From positions 124,001 through 188,000 of the forward strand of contig OX940865.1 of the NCBI GenBank assembly GCA_954871525.1: a stretch of 64,000 nt of DNA. The letters run 5' to 3'. Below are positions 12,902 through 26,343 of the stretch, piece by piece (within the stretch, counting starts at the first letter, position 1; each line of letters opens with the position of its first letter). This DNA is from Parietaria judaica (Eukaryota > Streptophyta > Magnoliopsida > Rosales > Urticaceae). The notes below the pieces were generated by a model, which saw only the letters and a list, made by a program, of their open reading frames with translations, did no database searches and had not been told where the DNA came from. The translations under genes were made by a program, and so were the position numbers.

Positions 12902-13145
12902 CCTGATTTACAATAAATAATTAATTTAATTTAGAGATAATAATTTAAGAATTATTTTGGAATTATTCTTATGGAAATTATTTAATTATTATTTTCTGTT
13001 ATATAATTTTATTTTTTAAAATTAGATGACGACTAGAATTCGGCTAATGTCGAAACCCTTATTCGTTGTTAGGATTAAGGTTTCGGGAAGCCAATTGGCT
13101 TCCCAATTAATTGCGAATTGCAGCAGGATTTTCGAGCCGCGCGGT
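12902..13145 (+). other. Leader of element A
   Basis: AT-rich untranslated leader. An ATG at 13026 opens a 67-codon frame that runs into B-LTR sequence after about 40 codons. It could be the start of a lost gag, but nothing identifies it. Confidence 0.35.
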
Positions 13146-13485
13146 ACGCAAGTGTCTTCATATTGGACTGGACCTGAATTAAATTCCGAAACTTATCATA
13201 TAATAATGTCACACATAACTTGGAGTTGAGTTACTAGTAGATGATCAAATGGAAATTCGATCTAAGTCCTAAGTGATCTTGAGTCTGAACTTTTTGGCTT
13301 GATTGTTCTTTGATTAAACCGTTAAAGAGCACAAAATATTACCGATGTTCCCAACACTATTATTTTGGTAGCATGATAGTCAGCAATAAGGATAGCTTGA
13401 TCATAGAAATGGGCATCACACAGCTCTCTTCAAAGTCATAATGATTCCCTTGATTATCGGTGGTGAGAAGTGAGAGGTACCTGTG
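13146..13485 (+). repeat. Fragment of family B LTR (left part)
   Basis: Matches the internal part of the B LTR seen at 13826-14160 and 15540-15870 (landmark GTCTTCATACTGGACTGGACC). It breaks off after GAGAGGTACC. The right-hand part of the same LTR probably resumes at 21191, so the two pieces look like one LTR split by later insertions. Confidence 0.6.
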
Positions 13486-16400
13486 TGTTGGATATTGTGT
13501 CCTTAAACAAGATATTTATCCATTTGTAAAAGATTATGACAAGCCGTTGAATAAAGATGATACTTATTATGTTAAACTTATTATAGTTTCTGGTAGAGTA
13601 AATAGAATGTTTGATTCCTTAGTTCATAAAGGATGCAATTATGTTATTATTATCACAACAGAGTCAATATGAGGAATAATTAATAATCATAATACATGAA
13701 CTTAAAATGTCCGCGACCTGATTAACTGGGTGGGAGCCCATTAATCGTGTAAGGTCATTAATGTGACTAAGTGACAATCCTATTCTGGATTACGTGTGTG
13801 TCACACTCACTAGAAGTGCATTAAGTATGAAGCGTCTTCATACTGGACTGGACCTGACTTAAACTCAAGAAGTTATCATATAAGACCGTCGCTGATAACT
13901 TGAAGTTGCGTCACAAAATGATGATCAAATGGATATTAATTCTAAGTCCTGAGTAATCTTGAGTCTGAGCTACTGGCTTGATTGTTCTTTGATTTAACCG
14001 TCAAAGAACACAAGATATTACCGTTGTTCCTAACACTATTATTTTGGGAACATGATAGTAAGTAGTAAGGATAGTTTGATCATAGACATGGGCATCACAC
14101 AGCTCTCTTCAGAGTCATCATGATTCCATTGGTTGTCAGTGGTGAGAAGTGAGAGGTACCCATGCGAAACTTATGAATGGAAACCATAAGTGGGTTGCTC
14201 ATAATATTAATGACTGGGTCAAAGAGGAAAATGCAATGAGGGGCATTACGGTAAAAACCGCATGCTCATGTGTGAATCATCAAGTGAAAGGACAATAACC
14301 TGAATTTGATTGTATCAATGGACACCCTGCTGTTATAAGGGAATAATATATACCGTATCACTAAAGAGTGCAGCCACGGCTCTAATGTGGAATCACTTCG
14401 AGGTTTGACGAACAACTAGCAGTTCCTTGGAGCTTAAGTGATACAGGTCCATGGTCCCCAGGATAGCTCCGTAACTGATGATACGTACGTGATTCAAATA
14501 CATTCTGGATAATGTTTAATCATTTTGCTCGACTTATAAAACTGACAGGTCTGTGTCAGACGTCAGATAGTTTTATCGTCAGCGTGGCAAAAGTATCATA
14601 TTTTGGTACACAGAATTAACTGATAAAAAGAAAGTTATAATTTAGATTTTCTATCAGCACCATCTTGTTGTAAATTAAATTCTAAGAAACTTTGCCTTTT
14701 GAACCAAGTCATTCTAACTTACGGTTTGTGATTTATGGATTTTCTAAGTTTATGACTCGGTTCGATAAACTATGAAATTAAATCACTTGTCACGAATTTA
14801 AATGATGGTGTGACACCATGACATTTAATGTGTGATATTGAGATCAGGTTTTATTGATATAATTTAATTATATGGGTTTAATTAATAATATCTAATTAAA
14901 AATTAATTATTAATTAAAAGATTTATATTAATAAATAGAAAATATATATTTATATATTTATATGTGTGTAAATTTGAATTAGGGTTTAGGTCAATACAAA
15001 CCCTAGTTAATTCGAATAGTGAGAATTAGATATTCCATATTTGCGGCATAAGTACCTAATGTTTTAGTATTTTAGCAAAACCCTAAAATCAATTTCATCC
15101 ACTGGATCGGTCATGATTTAATATCAACTGTTGGATTGAGATAATTGATTTGAACCCTAAATGTAATTCGAAATTGAAAGCTTGGTGACCAAGTTTATGT
15201 TGGACATGTGTGTCCTTAAACAAGATATTTTATCCCTTTGTAAAAGATTATCACAAGTCGTTGAATAAAGATGATGCTTATTATGATAATCTTATTATAG
15301 TTTCTGGTAGAGTAAAATAGAATGTTTGATTCCTTAGTTCATGAAGGATGCAATTATGTTATTATTATCACAATAGAGTCAATGTGAGGAAGAATTAATA
15401 ATCATAATAAATGAACTTAAAATGTTTGTGACCTTATCAACTGGGTGAGAGCCCATTAATCGTATAAGGTCATTAATGTGACTAAGTGATAATCCTATTC
15501 TGGATTTTGTGTGTGTCACACTCACTAGAAGTGCATTAAGTATGAAGTGTCTTCATACTGGACTGGACCTGACTTAAACTCCGGAAGTTATCATATAAGA
15601 CCGTCACTGATAACTTGGAGTTGAGTCACTAAAAGATGATCAAATGGATATTCGATCTAAGTCCTGAGTGATCTTGAGTCAAGCTGCTGACTTGATTGTT
15701 CTTTGATTTAACCGTTAAAGAATACGAAATATTACCGCTGTTCCCAACACTATTATTTTGGGAACATGAAAGTCAGCAGTAAGGGTAGCTTGGTAATAGA
15801 CATGGGCATCACACAGCTCTCTTTAGAGTGATGATGATTCCCTTGATTGTCGGTGGTGAGAAGTGAGAGATACCCATGCGCAACTTATGAATCGAAACCA
15901 TAAGTGGGTTACTCATGATATTACTGACTGAGTCAAGGATGAAAATACAATGAGGGGCATAACGGTAAAAACCGCCTGCTCATTTATGAATCATCAAGTG
16001 AAAGATCAATAACCCGAATTTGATTGTATCAATGGACACCCTGCTATTATAAAGGGAATAACATATACCGTATCACTAAAGAGTGCAGCCTCGGGTCTAT
16101 AGTGGAATCACTTCGAGGTTTGACGAACAACTAGCAGTTCGTTGGAGCTTAAGTGATACGGGTCCATGGTCCCCAGGATAGCTCCGTAACGGATGATACG
16201 TGCGTGATTAAAATACATTCTGGGTAATGTTTAATCATTTGCCTTGACTTATAAAACTGAAAGGTCTGTGTCAGACATCAGATAGTTTTATCGTTGGCGT
16301 GGCAAAAGTATCATATTTTGGTACACGAAATTAACTGACAAAAAGAAAGTTAGAATTTAGATCTTATATCAACACCATGTTGTTGGAAATTAAATTCTAA

Positions 16401-17125
16401 GCAGCTTTGCTTTTTGAACCAAGTCATTTCGACTTACGGTTAGTGATTTATGGATATTCTAAGTTTGTGATCGGTTCGATAAACTTTGAAATTAAATCAT
16501 ATGTCAAGAATTTAAATGATGGTGTGGCACCATGAAATTTTTATGTGTGATATTGAGATCAGGATTTATTAATATAATTTAATTATTTGGATTTAATTAT
16601 TAATATCTTATTAATAATTAATAGATTTATATTAATAAATGAAAATATATATTTATATATATTAGTATGTGTAAATTCGAATTAGGGTTTGTTATATGAA
16701 ACCCTAGTTAAATTCGAATGGCATGATTTGGTATTTCTATATTAGCGGCATAAGTACCAAATTTTTTGGTATTTTGGCAAATCCCTAAAATCAATATTAT
16801 CCATTGGATCGGTTATGATTTAGTATCAACCGTTGGATAAGGATATTGATAAATTCGAAATTAATGACTTGGTGACCAAGTTCTATTTTTCAAATTTGAT
16901 TAATTAATTATATCCGTTAGATCGGTCTAAGATTTAATCTTTACCGTCGGATTGAAAATTGATTAATTATATATATATATATATATATCTATATATATTC
17001 GAATTATGTTTAAGGATAAATTCGAAAAAATGTTTTTAATAAATTTTTTTATCCTAAACTTATTTGATCCATTAGATCGGTTTTAAGAATTATCTCAACC
17101 GTTGGATCTAGATAATAATGATTCG

Positions 17126-17181
<56 letters not shown>

Positions 17182-18976
17182 TCGAATTTTATGATGATAA
17201 GAAGATAAGATTGGATTTTTGATTTATCTAAATCTTTCTTATTTAATTAAATCCCTAATTAATTATATCCATTGGATTTAGATGAGATTAAATCTGGACC
17301 ATTGGATTAAGATAATTAATTATATTTAATTAATGAAATTCGAATTTAGGGAGGGAATATCTCCAATTCGGTTACAGTTTTGAGCCTATAAATAGGAGGC
17401 TCATTCTACACATTTTTCACACCTTTCCCCAGAAAAAAATTCGAACTCTCCCTCTTCCTCAGGGTCTGCGAATTTTCTCTCTGATCTCTTTCTTCTGGTT
17501 CGGCTTAGGAGACTATTTCTCCGGAAGCTTAAAAAGAACCATCAGTTAAAGTTTTGCGACGGAGTCCTGCCGGCGAAGCCCACGCTTCGGTACGAGGATT
17601 CCAGGAGAATATCCTTGAAGATCACGGGAGATTCCCTCAGCACCGGCGGAGCCCTGCCCGATTCAGAGCGCGCAGCCGGAAATCGTCAAACGAGGTACGG
17701 CCTTATGCATTGGGTTAATAAATGCAAACATTTACTGCTTTCTTTTTATTTCCTATTATGACTAGTTTATTAATAATGAGTTGTGAATATTAAATTGCAT
17801 AATATTTATCAGATCTTGGGATATGGTTATTATCCGATATTCGGATCGTTATACGGATAACAAGTTTTTCCGCTTTAAAATAGTTTTTAAATGTTACCCA
17901 GACGGTTCGGAGGTATAAATCGAGATAATTATACGGAATCCGGGACGTGATTTCCAACAGTTTAGGTATTTCGAATTTTCTTAATTAATTATGTCCGTTG
18001 GATCGGTTTTGAGATTTAATATTTACCGTCGGATTAGATTCTAATTAATATTATATATATTCTATAAAAATCGAATAAAAGAGAGGATAATAATTCAAAT
18101 TAGGGTTTTGTTAAAACCCAAGGATATTTGATTTTATCCCTAATTTATTTGATCTATTAGATTGGTTTAAGATTCATTTTGAACCATTGGATCTAGATAA
18201 TCATAAACAAATTTTGAATTTTTTATATTTGTATATATATAATTCGAATTTTAATAATATAATGTAGGATTAAATATTTTGATCTTATCATGTATTTATC
18301 ATTTAATTAAATCCCTGATTAATTATATCCATTGGATTTAGATGAGATTGAATCTGGACCATTGGATTGAAATAAGTAATTAAATTTAATTATTACAATT
18401 CAAAAATTAGAAATAAAAATCTCCAATTCGAATACAGTCTGAGACTTAGAAATAGGAGGCTCATTCTAAACATTTTTCACACCTATCCCCAGAGCAAAAA
18501 CTCGAGCTCACCCTCTTTCTCTAGGGTCTGCGAGTTTTCTGCTTCCGATCTCTTTTTCTTGTTCTGCTTAGGAGATATTATTCTCCGGTAGCTTTAAAAG
18601 AACCGTCAATTAAATTTTGCGACGGAGTCCTGTCAGCGAAGCCCACGCTTTGGTACGAGGAGTCCAGGAGAATATCCCGGAAGATCACGGGAGTTTCCCA
18701 CTGCATCGGCGGAGCCCTGCCCGAGTTCAGAACGCGCAGCCGGAATCGTCACTTAGGTACGGCCTTATGCATTGGGTCAATAAATGCAACCATTTACTGC
18801 TTTCTATTTATTTCCTATTCGACTAGAATATTAATAATGTTTATGAAATATTAAATTCGTAATATTTAACAGATCTTGATGAAATGATAATTACCTGATA
18901 ACCGTGTCGTTACCGGGACGCCTCGGAGGCTAATTTCGTGGTAATGAAGTCGGAAATCAAACCACGATTTCCAATA
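13486..18976 (+). repeat. Family B LTR split by a solo LTR of its own family
   Basis: It starts TGTTGGATATTGTGTCC at 13486, is interrupted at 15197, resumes at 17965 and ends TTTCCAATA at 18976. The two pieces sum to ~2.72 kb, close to the 2762 bp inserted copy. Both halves align colinearly with the inserted copy. No target duplication is visible at its outer ends. Confidence 0.75.
15198..17959 (+). mobile_element. Complete solo LTR of family B
   Basis: 2762 bp from TGTTGGACATG to TTTCCAACA, flanked by the perfect 5-bp target duplication GTTTA (15193-15197 and 17960-17964). There is no internal region, so it is a solo LTR left by LTR-LTR recombination. It contains a TATA motif (CCTATAAATAGGAGGCTC, about 17386) and two long (AT)n tracts (about 16965-16990 and 17132-17175). 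It sits inside another B LTR in the same orientation. Confidence 0.88.
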
Positions 18977-21190
18977 ACGTCATCACACATCGTCTATTGT
19001 GTAAGGAGGTTTGACTTGCAAAAGTTAAGAACTTATGAGTAATCCGTGGTTAGATTAGAATATGAGAATTTCTAATCGGTAAAAACAAGTAGTGAACTCA
19101 AATCACTGTAGGTGATGATCTTTTACCGGATTAAGTGCTGGTCCTGCACCTTTGACAGTCACTAGGTATTCAAGTGTCTCCATATTGGATGGACAAACTT
19201 AACACCCAAAATCATCAAGTAAGACCGTAACTGATGAAAGTAAGAATAAGTCATAAAGCTTATCATATGGATTCGGTTGTTGTCCTGACCATCATGAACT
19301 TATACGGTGCAACTCACATGGTCTTGATTTGATCGTTAGGGAATACATCGGTATTCTTAATCACTTTCATCTCGGGATCAGAAGGTTAATTGGGATAGGT
19401 TGAATGAATGCAAATATGGATAACAAGTTTATGATTTTCTTTATTATGTTTCAAGAGAAACAGACAAGTACTCATGTACAGCTCGGTGACTTAATAAACC
19501 AGTGAGTGACCAGTTTGTAAGATTAGTAAGCTAAATATACTTTCATCAGAAAGGCAGTACAACAGCTATATTACCCTTTGATAAGAATCATACTAATCAC
19601 GAAGACCGAGTAAACCAGAATTTGATTGTATCGATGGACTCATGTGTCAGGAATATATTAATATTATTATCGAAGAGTGTATTCAACTTCGGGCTATAGT
19701 GGTGTGTAACCGAAGTTGGGTGAAATATCTTCACCTAAGCATGAATAATATGTCCATTAGTCCCTTTTGTAACTCCACAAGAGTGAGACCACATTAAATA
19801 TTCACACTCTGAATATGGGCTGGATCCAATTAGACTGGATTCAAGACTTATGTTACGAAATGTCTATATATCCTAAATGGCAAAAGTACCTAAGTTTTAA
19901 TATAGTCCGGGAAGTGAAAATTGATAAATTGAATTTGGTCCTTGGAAAATCACAGTATTGTGGGTAATAAAATTCTAAGAATTTATCATTTTGAATCACA
20001 TCGTTCTGATCCAAAGAGAGAATGTTATGGCCAAAATGATAATCCGGGAAAACCCAGATTAGGGTCCGGTTAGGGCTGCGAATTTGATAATAAATCAAAT
20101 ACATGATTTATATCTAAGGTATTTAATTAATAATATAATTTTAATTATTGGATTTATTTTCTAATAATTAATTATAATTAAAAAGAGTTATATTTGATTT
20201 TTGGTTTAACCCTAAATTTGATTTTCGAATTTAGTATTAATTTCAAAAATAAAGATAATATTTATTTATATATATTAATTAGAAAATAAGGAGATATGAA
20301 TATTGGAAGATTTGAATCCAGAAGAGAATCGTGATCTTATCTTTAGATTTAAATCGTTCTTGAATGATTTAATAAGATTTGATATTATTCAATATCTTTA
20401 AGATAATGAGTAAATAAATTCCAAGTGGTTAAGATTTGGTTTACACCTATAAATAGGCTAGACCTGAAACATGAAAAATAACCTACATAATTAAAAAATT
20501 CGAATTCTCCTTCTCTCTCTTTCTGCAATTTTGTGATTACTGCGAGAGAGAGAGAATTCGATCCCAGTCAGGCCTAAGGAATTCGTGATCATCCTTGGAG
20601 CCCACACATCCAGGCAGTCTAAATCCGGAGCATACATTGAAAGGCTATTGGGAGAAATTTAGAATCAGAAATCGCAGAAAATTCTCAGAATCGGAAGACA
20701 CGGCGACGACAAAGGAATTAAGGTACACGTTTTTTAATTGATTAGATAATTATCTATTTGCTCAAACCTAAATCGAAATCATATTAAGATTGAATTAATA
20801 TTTGTTTGATTAAAATCTAATTAAGATGAGGACCAGTTTATTAATCATTAGATTTTGTAAATTGGATCGAATAATGGGGATTGTGGTATGGGACACAATT
20901 TCAGGCCCAGATCATAGTGGACAAAGTTTATTCTACACATTCACTTAATCAGATAATGTTAATTATCCCGCAGTAAAATTTTTGTTATACATCCTCTATC
21001 AATATAGATCGGTTAACAGAGATCGTATAATAAAGGATCGGTATCAGATTGATATCGAAAGAACCAACACTATCCTATAGAACATTATATGAAAATCTTG
21101 AAATGTTACGTGAAGGACTATAATCGGCCAGAGGGGAGCATTATTGTGTAACATAGGTTCGGTGTCAGTTCGATACAATTACATCCAACA
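18977..21190 (+). repeat. A-like LTR, 5'-truncated
   Basis: Colinear but diverged relative of the element A LTR, beginning about 180 bp into it (GTCATCACACATCG; then GTAAGGAGGTTTGAC). It contains CCTATAAATAGGCTAGACC at about 20447 and ends ACATCCAACA at 21190. It lies directly between two B-family segments. Confidence 0.6.
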
Positions 21191-23201
21191 GGTTACCCAT
21201 GATATTATTGACTGAGTCAAGGATGAAAATGCAATGAGGGGTAAAATGGTAAAAACTGCATACTCATGTGTGGATCATCAAGTGAATAATCAATAACCCA
21301 AATTCGATTGTATCAATGGAAATCCTGCTATAAAAATAGAATAATATATATTGTATCACTAAAGAGTGCAACCTCGAGTTTATAGTTGAATTACACTGAG
21401 GTTTGACGAACATCCTAGCTATTCATTGGAGCTTAAGTGATTCGGGTCCATGGTCCCCAAGGTAGCTTCGTACCGGATGATACGTACGTGATAGGAATAT
21501 TTTGATATGTTTATTCATTTGGCAAGATTTATAAAATTGAAGTTTGTGTCAGACATCAGATAGTTTTATCAATAGCGTGGCAAAAGTACCATATCTTGGT
21601 AACCAAAATTAACTAAATAATTAAGTCGAATTAGGATTTTCTGTCCAAATTAAAGTTGTTGGAAATTAAATTCCAAGAAAATTTTCTTTTGGAACCGAGT
21701 CGTTTCGACGTACGGTTTGTGATTTAGAGAATTTCTAGTTTATGATCGTTTCGATAAACTATTAAATTAAATCAAATATCACGAATTTAAATAATGGTGT
21801 GGAACCATACATTTGAGTGTTTGATATTGAGATGATAGGATACTAATATAATTTCATTATTTAGATTTTATTATTAATAACAAATTAATAATTAATAAAT
21901 TTATATTTAAAAAATATATATATATATATATATATATAAATTGTGTAAATGGATTTGCAGCAAAATAATAGGAACTGATTCCTATTCGAATGATGAGACT
22001 GGGTCTTTTCATATTTGCGGCATAAGTACTAAATGTTTTGGTATTTGAGCAAAATCCTAAAACCAATTTAATCCATTAGATCGGTTAGGATTTAATATAA
22101 ATCGTTGGATTAAGATAATTGATTTAAACCCTAAATGTATTCAAAATTAATAGCTTTGTGAACAATCTTAGGTTTTTTTAATTTGGTTAATAAATTGTAT
22201 CTGTTGGATCGGTTTAAGATTTAATCTTTACCGTCGGATTGGAAATTAATAAATTATATATATCTAATATATAGTTTTCGTATTTAAGATATGAATAAAA
22301 TGGAATTAGGGATTTTACCAAGTCTTTGGGTATTCGATTTTATCCTACATTAGTTTGATCTATTTGATCGGTTTAAGATTTATCTCCACCGTTCGATCTA
22401 GATAATACAATTCAAATTTTATTATATATATTTCAAAAACTATAATAAGAGAATAAGATTACTTTTTTATTTTTACCAAATCTTTCTTATTTAACTAAAT
22501 CCCTAGTTAATTATATCTCTTAGATTTAGATAATAAAAAATCTAGACCACTGGATTGAAATAATTAATTATATTAAATTATAGAACTCAAAATAATTGGG
22601 AGGGAATTTCTCCAATTCGGTTACAGTATGAGCCAACAAATTGAGAGCTCATTCTACACATTTTACACACCTCGTCCTTGAGAAAAATTTGAAGTCTCCC
22701 CTTCCTTATGAGTCTGTGAATTTTTCCTCTGATCTCTCTCTGGTTCGGCTTAAGAGACTTAGTCTCCGGAAGTTTAAAAGAACCATCAGTTAAAAGTTTT
22801 TGATGGAGTCATGCCGGCAAAGCCCACGCTTTGGTATGAGGAATCCAGGAGAATATTCTGGAAGATCAGTGGTATTTCCATCAGCACCGCCGGAGCCCTA
22901 CCGAGTTCAGAACGCGCAGCCAAAAGTCGCCAATTGAGGAACTGCCTTATGCATTGGGTTAATAAATGCGACCATTTATTGCTTTCTATTTATTTCTTAT
23001 AAAACTAGATTATTAATAATGATTTCTGAATATTAAATTACATAATATTTATTAGATCTTTTAATACGGTTATTATCTGATATCCAGACCGTTGGTCAGT
23101 TAACAAATTTCTGCTTTCACATAATTTTTAAATGTTACCCGGACGGTTTGGAGGCACATTTCCTGATAATATTCTCGAGATCCGTGGCACGATTCGCAAC
23201 A
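21191..23201 (+). repeat. Fragment of family B LTR (right part)
   Basis: Aligns with the B LTR from the landmark GGTTACCCATGATATT through to the end (GATTCGCAACA at 23201). It retains the block GCGCAGCC and TGCATTGGGTTAATAAATGC near 22950. It probably continues the fragment at 13146-13485. Confidence 0.65.
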
Positions 23202-24206
23202 TCCTTTACACTCTGGTTATTATGTTATCTTTCCATATTCTCTTGTCCATTGCCTATATCGTCAAACGACGATGGCGAATAAATGTCAAATGTCTTTTTG
23301 AATGGCAAGGTTGACTGGATATTATCTTTCTGGATTTGTTTAAAATTGTATTTTGTATAATTAAGATTTGCAGACAAATTTACGGTATAATTTAGTCTGT
23401 GTCAGATTAATGTGAATTTTCAAATCTTAGAAGCTTTAGGTTTATAAACCTAAAAGCGGAAGCGTGAACGTTAATGAGACCTGCATCTAGAATCGCATTC
23501 ACTGTCATAATTATGGTTTTCTGAGTTCAACGTATAAGCAAATAATTACAGATCGAGTCGATGTAATGATTAAAAAGACATGATAATATTGGTTTAACAT
23601 ATTACCTCTTCTATTAGACAGCGAAAGTGGACTATAAAGAACCTCTATGTAACAGTAGTAATAATGATTACAAACAGAGTCCTTGATAAATTCACCATGT
23701 GAATAAAAAGTTCTCGTTATCTAGATATAACGAAGGAACTTGAATGCTATCACATTAAGAGATGTTTAATATCTTAAGTAATATAGCATTTTATGACAAA
23801 AGTCATAACTGGGACACTAAAGGATATTTGTAATCCGTGAATCAGTGTCTAACCTGGATCGCATGGATTAATGCTTCGCAGATTCCTCGTGTGGCTATTA
23901 TAATGTTTTGGACATTAATTGACATAGTTAAGCTTAGTATCCTCACAAATATAAAAGTAATTCAAATTGCTGGTAAACCACTAACATTATACTAATTTTC
24001 AGTGGTAGTTAAGTGGGAGCTTTGAACCATATAATTGTAAACAGGGAATACAATCTTCTGGATAAGATTGTAGGCGACATAGAAATATAACATAGTTATA
24101 GCTAATTAGCCACTCTGTTTTTCTGAATAAATGCTCTAGAATTGTACTTTTATGGAAAAATGGATTTAAGGACTCGATGCATCTTCTTAGAGTGCAAGTG
24201 GGAGAT
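23202..24206 (+). other. Residual interior of element A with polypurine tract
   Basis: About 1 kb with no coding similarity that I can recognise. Its last bases (AAGTGGGAGATT, running into the LTR) form the polypurine tract that primes plus-strand DNA synthesis in Copia elements. Confidence 0.5.
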
Positions 24207-26343
24207 TGTTGGACATATTCTACATATGTCATCTATTCATATGCTAATCTCGCTTGTATAATATTTTGATCGTTTACCTAGGAATGAAATGTTCTTATTA
24301 ATGTAAATCTTATGTAGCAATCTACAGATTATAGATATAATGATCAAATTGAATGTTTGATCCTTAATTCTTTAACTTTACATTTATGTTAAGTCATCAC
24401 ATTGGGTCTGTGTGTGAGGAGGTTTGACAACCATAAATTAAGAACTTAAAATTGTTCCATAGTCTAGATCAGAAGTGAAAAATTCTTATTGTGAACGACT
24501 ATTGGTGACATATTACATGGTCATTGTGTTGTCCATGCACTGTTAATTTTATCGGGTATGAAGTGTCTTCATACTGGAAAGGGACAGACTTATATCCAAA
24601 ATCATCATGTAAGTCTGTCACTGATGAAAGTACGATAAGGTCACTTACATGATAAGATGAAATTGGTTGATGTCCTTAGGTAATATGGGTTTGTGCGGTT
24701 TAACTTAAACGATCTCAAGTATCCCCAAAACTTTTATTTTGGGATCAGAAGGTTGGCCGTAGTAAACTACATATTACAGATTTTTATAATAACTTTATGA
24801 TTTCCTTATTATTATTTTGTGGGAAGCAAATATGTACTCATGTCCAGCTTACGGATTCATAACCCGATAAGTGAGTAATTTGAAATAAATCATAGATGAA
24901 GGTAGTGTCATCAAAAGAGTAGAACGGTAATAATATATTTACCATTTTGATGAGAATCATAATAATATTATAACCGATCTTCGGATACCTGGTTGTATCA
25001 ATGGAAACATGTGATCCAAGAAGACATAATTATACACACTTGAGAGTCCAGCTTCGCGCTATAGTGCAATGTTACCGAAGTTGGTGAAAGTTCTACAGTT
25101 TCGTTGTAGCTCGGGTCTGTTGTCCATTTGTCCCCTTTGTAGCGCCACAAGGATGACACCACAATTATGTTTCATAAACTATTTAACATTGAATAGATCC
25201 AATCATGAGTAATTTGTGATTGTTGTCACAAATTCACTGATTAACTTAAAAGAGGAAATAAAAAAACCAAAATTTTTGGTACTGGCCGTGAATGTGAAAA
25301 ATGATAATTGAATTTGACTCTTGGATAGTTCTAGGATTATGGGATATTAAATTCTATGAATTTATCATTTGAATCGTACAATTCTAATGTACAGTTTTAG
25401 AGTTATGGTCCAAAACAGTTTTTTGGCAAAGGCCGAAATAGCCACTGTTTTTACCTGCGAATTTGAGAAAAAATTAAACATTAGATTTGATTCTTGGAAT
25501 ATTTAACTAAGAAAATAATCATAATTATTTTCGTATTATGTTATATGGATTTTAAATCTTGAAAATAGAAATATTTGGTTTATTAAATATTTTAGAGTAT
25601 TTTCCAAAAAGATTTTATTTGGATTTATTATTTATTTAATTTAATCATTAAATCAAATCTTTTAGTGAATATCTCCACATTGGTTCAGATAATCTGTTCT
25701 AAGTGGTTGAGATCAACTTCCTATAAATAGGTGATCTGTGGAAGCCTAAATCAAACACAACACATCCTAAAAACTTCAGAATAGTCGTTTTCTCTCAGCC
25801 TTTCTCAGTTCTTGCGAATTTCATAGGGAAAATTCTTCTTGGGATTTTTCTTTTAAGGTTTAGAGGTTATTCTAGAATAGCCAACGCTCTTGGTGACGTA
25901 ATCTCGGAGTCAATACATCAGAAGAGAACAAGGAGCTATATTCTCATAGAAAATCGCAAAGAGCATGTGGATCAGAAGGCACGGAGTTCTTGAAGAATAA
26001 AGAACGCAGACAGAATCATCGAAGGTGTCAGGTACACCTTCTTGTATTTATTGATTACGAGATTATACACTTGTACTTAAAGCTCATATTAAGACCAATA
26101 AACATGTTAATAAATTAAATTTAATTAATTCATCATGATCGGGAACATTAATAGTAAGTTGATTTTGATAGAGACGGTTTGACAGGGTTTTTGGTATGGG
26201 ACTCTAAACAAGTAAATTTTTAAAGGTCAAAGTGTGTGCCTCAATCAACGATTACGGTTTATTAGGAGCCGGCGGTGACCGATTTGGGTCTAGATCCGCA
26301 GGAACGGCTCGGAATCGGTATCAGAGCGATATCGATTCCAACA
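24207..26343 (+). repeat. Element A 3' LTR
   Basis: 2137 bp, TGTTGGACATATTC to ATTCCAACA. It is preceded by the polypurine tract and carries a TATA motif (CCTATAAATAGGTGATC, about 25720). Confidence 0.75.

Larger units (their letters stand above)
10777..26343 (+). mobile_element. Large Copia-type LTR element A filled by nested LTRs
   Basis: Direct repeats of ~2.1 kb (10777-12887 and 24207-26343) flank an 11.3 kb interior. A primer-binding site complementary to initiator tRNA-Met follows the 5' LTR (12890-12901). A polypurine tract (AAGTGGGAGATT, 24196-24207) abuts the 3' LTR, which starts TGTTGGACAT. This PBS/PPT pair is typical of plant Ty1/Copia. No gag-pol is recognisable. Most of the interior consists of LTRs of another family (B) and a second A-like LTR. 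The 5' LTR lacks its first ~25 bp, so the flanking target duplication cannot be confirmed. Confidence 0.65.
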
